Shown: one piece after another, positions 42,077-42,687 of the stretch
How positions within the stretch are numbered: position 1 is the stretch's first letter
Layout: every line of letters begins with the position of its first letter
From: Chlamydiota bacterium
GTDB lineage: Bacteria > Chlamydiota > Chlamydiia > Chlamydiales > Parachlamydiaceae
Direction of reading: 5' to 3'
Assembly: GCA_013288825.1 (NCBI GenBank)
Contig: JABDBC010000015.1
Coordinates: forward strand, 1 to 42,687
DNA length: 42,687 bases
Position numbers and translations under genes: made by a program
Notes under the pieces: model-generated
Told to the model about the DNA's origin: nothing
The model's input: only the letters and a program-made list of their open reading frames with translations
The model's database searches: none

Positions 42077-42687
42077 CGGGTCGAATCTCCTTCAAAATTG
42101 AGTACTTGGCAAACATTTTTGGCTATCATAAGTTCTTCATCGGTGGGGATGACGCGGACTGTTACTCGGCTGGCATCTGTAGAGATTATACTCTCATTTG
42201 CTCCATTTTTCCCTTTTTCGACGTCGATTCCAAGGAATCCTAGCCCCTCGCAAATCCGCTCGCGGATTATAGGAGCGTTCTCCCCAATGCCTCCGGCAAA
42301 TACTAGCGTATCCAGTCCCCCCAATGCCGCTGCGAATGCCCCGATCCATTTCTTGACCTGATAGCAAAACAGGGCAATAGCATCAGATGCCCGCACGTCC
42401 TGCGCTTCGTGCTCGAGCAGATTGCGCATGTCAGAACTGGTCTCTGAGATCCCAAGCAGCCCAGATTTGAAATTGACCATTTCTTGGAATTGTTTTGCAT
42501 TCATTCCCTCAGCACTTGCTAGGTACCAAACCAGTCCGGGATCGAGGTCGCCGGAGCGAGTGCTCATGGGCAATCCGGCCGTCGGAGTAAAACTCATGCT
42601 TGTGTCGATAGATTTGCCATGATGCACTGCGGCTAAGCTTGCGCCATTTCCGAGATGGGCAAGAATGACTCGCCCTTGTGCTGTTTC
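42073..42687 (-). CDS. ackA: Acetate kinase, C-terminal part (start outside window)
   Basis: Reversibly transfers phosphate from acetyl phosphate to ADP, giving ATP and acetate. 204 residues are visible; the frame is open at the right edge. It begins within [20 protein letters not shown], the acetate-kinase signature, followed by [20 protein letters not shown] and [11 protein letters not shown], and later [16 protein letters not shown] and [14 protein letters not shown] near the C-terminus, all characteristic. A GTG at 42627 opens a shorter frame but is only an internal Val codon. Its stop overlaps the xfp start by 4 nt. Confidence 0.96.
   Translation of the reverse strand, partial: ETAQGRVILAHLGNGASLAAVHHGKSIDTSMSFTPTAGLPMSTRSGDLDPGLVWYLASAEGMNAKQFQEMVNFKSGLLGISETSSDMRNLLEHEAQDVRASDAIALFCYQVKKWIGAFAAALGGLDTLVFAGGIGENAPIIRERICEGLGFLGIDVEKGKNGANESIISTDASRVTVRVIPTDEELMIAKNVCQVLNFEGDSTR

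Noticed and set aside
1-42687. tRNA or rRNA genes
   Set aside because: No cloverleaf with a GGTTCRA-type arm and paired acceptor ends was found by eye; a covariance-model scan was not possible.

Overview
The window looks like a chromosome segment of an environmental, amoeba- or protist-associated member of the Chlamydiota. The best evidence is a type III secretion (T3SS) block in which an SctQ-type C-ring protein is followed directly by a Ser/Thr kinase. That is the order I know from Chlamydia (cdsQ then pkn5). A long-clade PPi-type phosphofructokinase and many secreted proteins of no recognisable family fit this. I cannot name the species.

Layout. (1) 1-10239, minus strand: three tandem paralogues of about 1200 residues, the first cut by the window edge. 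They have Ser-rich starts, helical bodies, a Lys/Arg-rich patch and, in the two complete copies, a Ser/Pro linker. They are unrecognised; secreted effectors are a guess. (2) 10427-13170: a conserved-looking 736-aa protein of unknown function and a DinJ/YafQ-type toxin-antitoxin pair. (3) 13337-17584: L-serine dehydratase, an alpha/beta hydrolase and PPi-phosphofructokinase. (4) 18011-22494: T3SS block with a needle-like small protein, an SctI-like protein, SctQ with a very acidic linker and a good internal start site, and a kinase fused to a degenerate SpoIIE-type phosphatase domain. (5) 22784-26604: four genes for exported proteins, three of them from different phosphoester-hydrolase superfamilies. 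(6) 27355-29790: a membrane-active-looking protein, a possible leaderless micro-ORF and an MFS transporter. (7) 30544-36706: an unknown protein, then thiL and mgtA on the minus strand, and a divergent outer-membrane porin. (8) 37040-42687: a copper-type P-ATPase, then on the minus strand an ackA-xfp operon (phosphoketolase shunt). With the PPi-PFK and serine dehydratase, this gives several routes to pyruvate, acetyl phosphate and acetate.

The most striking property is between the genes. Nearly every gap that follows a stop codon holds a long, often near-perfect inverted repeat (about 120 to 660 bp). These are built from a small set of shared modules, nested in different combinations. The gaps in front of divergent gene pairs have none. 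One palindrome arm is interrupted by a 161-bp hairpin MITE-like element flanked by CTAG, and the opposite arm preserves the empty site. Two copies of another element carry their asymmetric loop in opposite orientations. Several genes take their stop codon from a module. This looks like an expanding family of non-coding palindromic mobile elements confined to gene 3' ends.

All calls come from reading the sequence. No database search, folding program or expression data was used.
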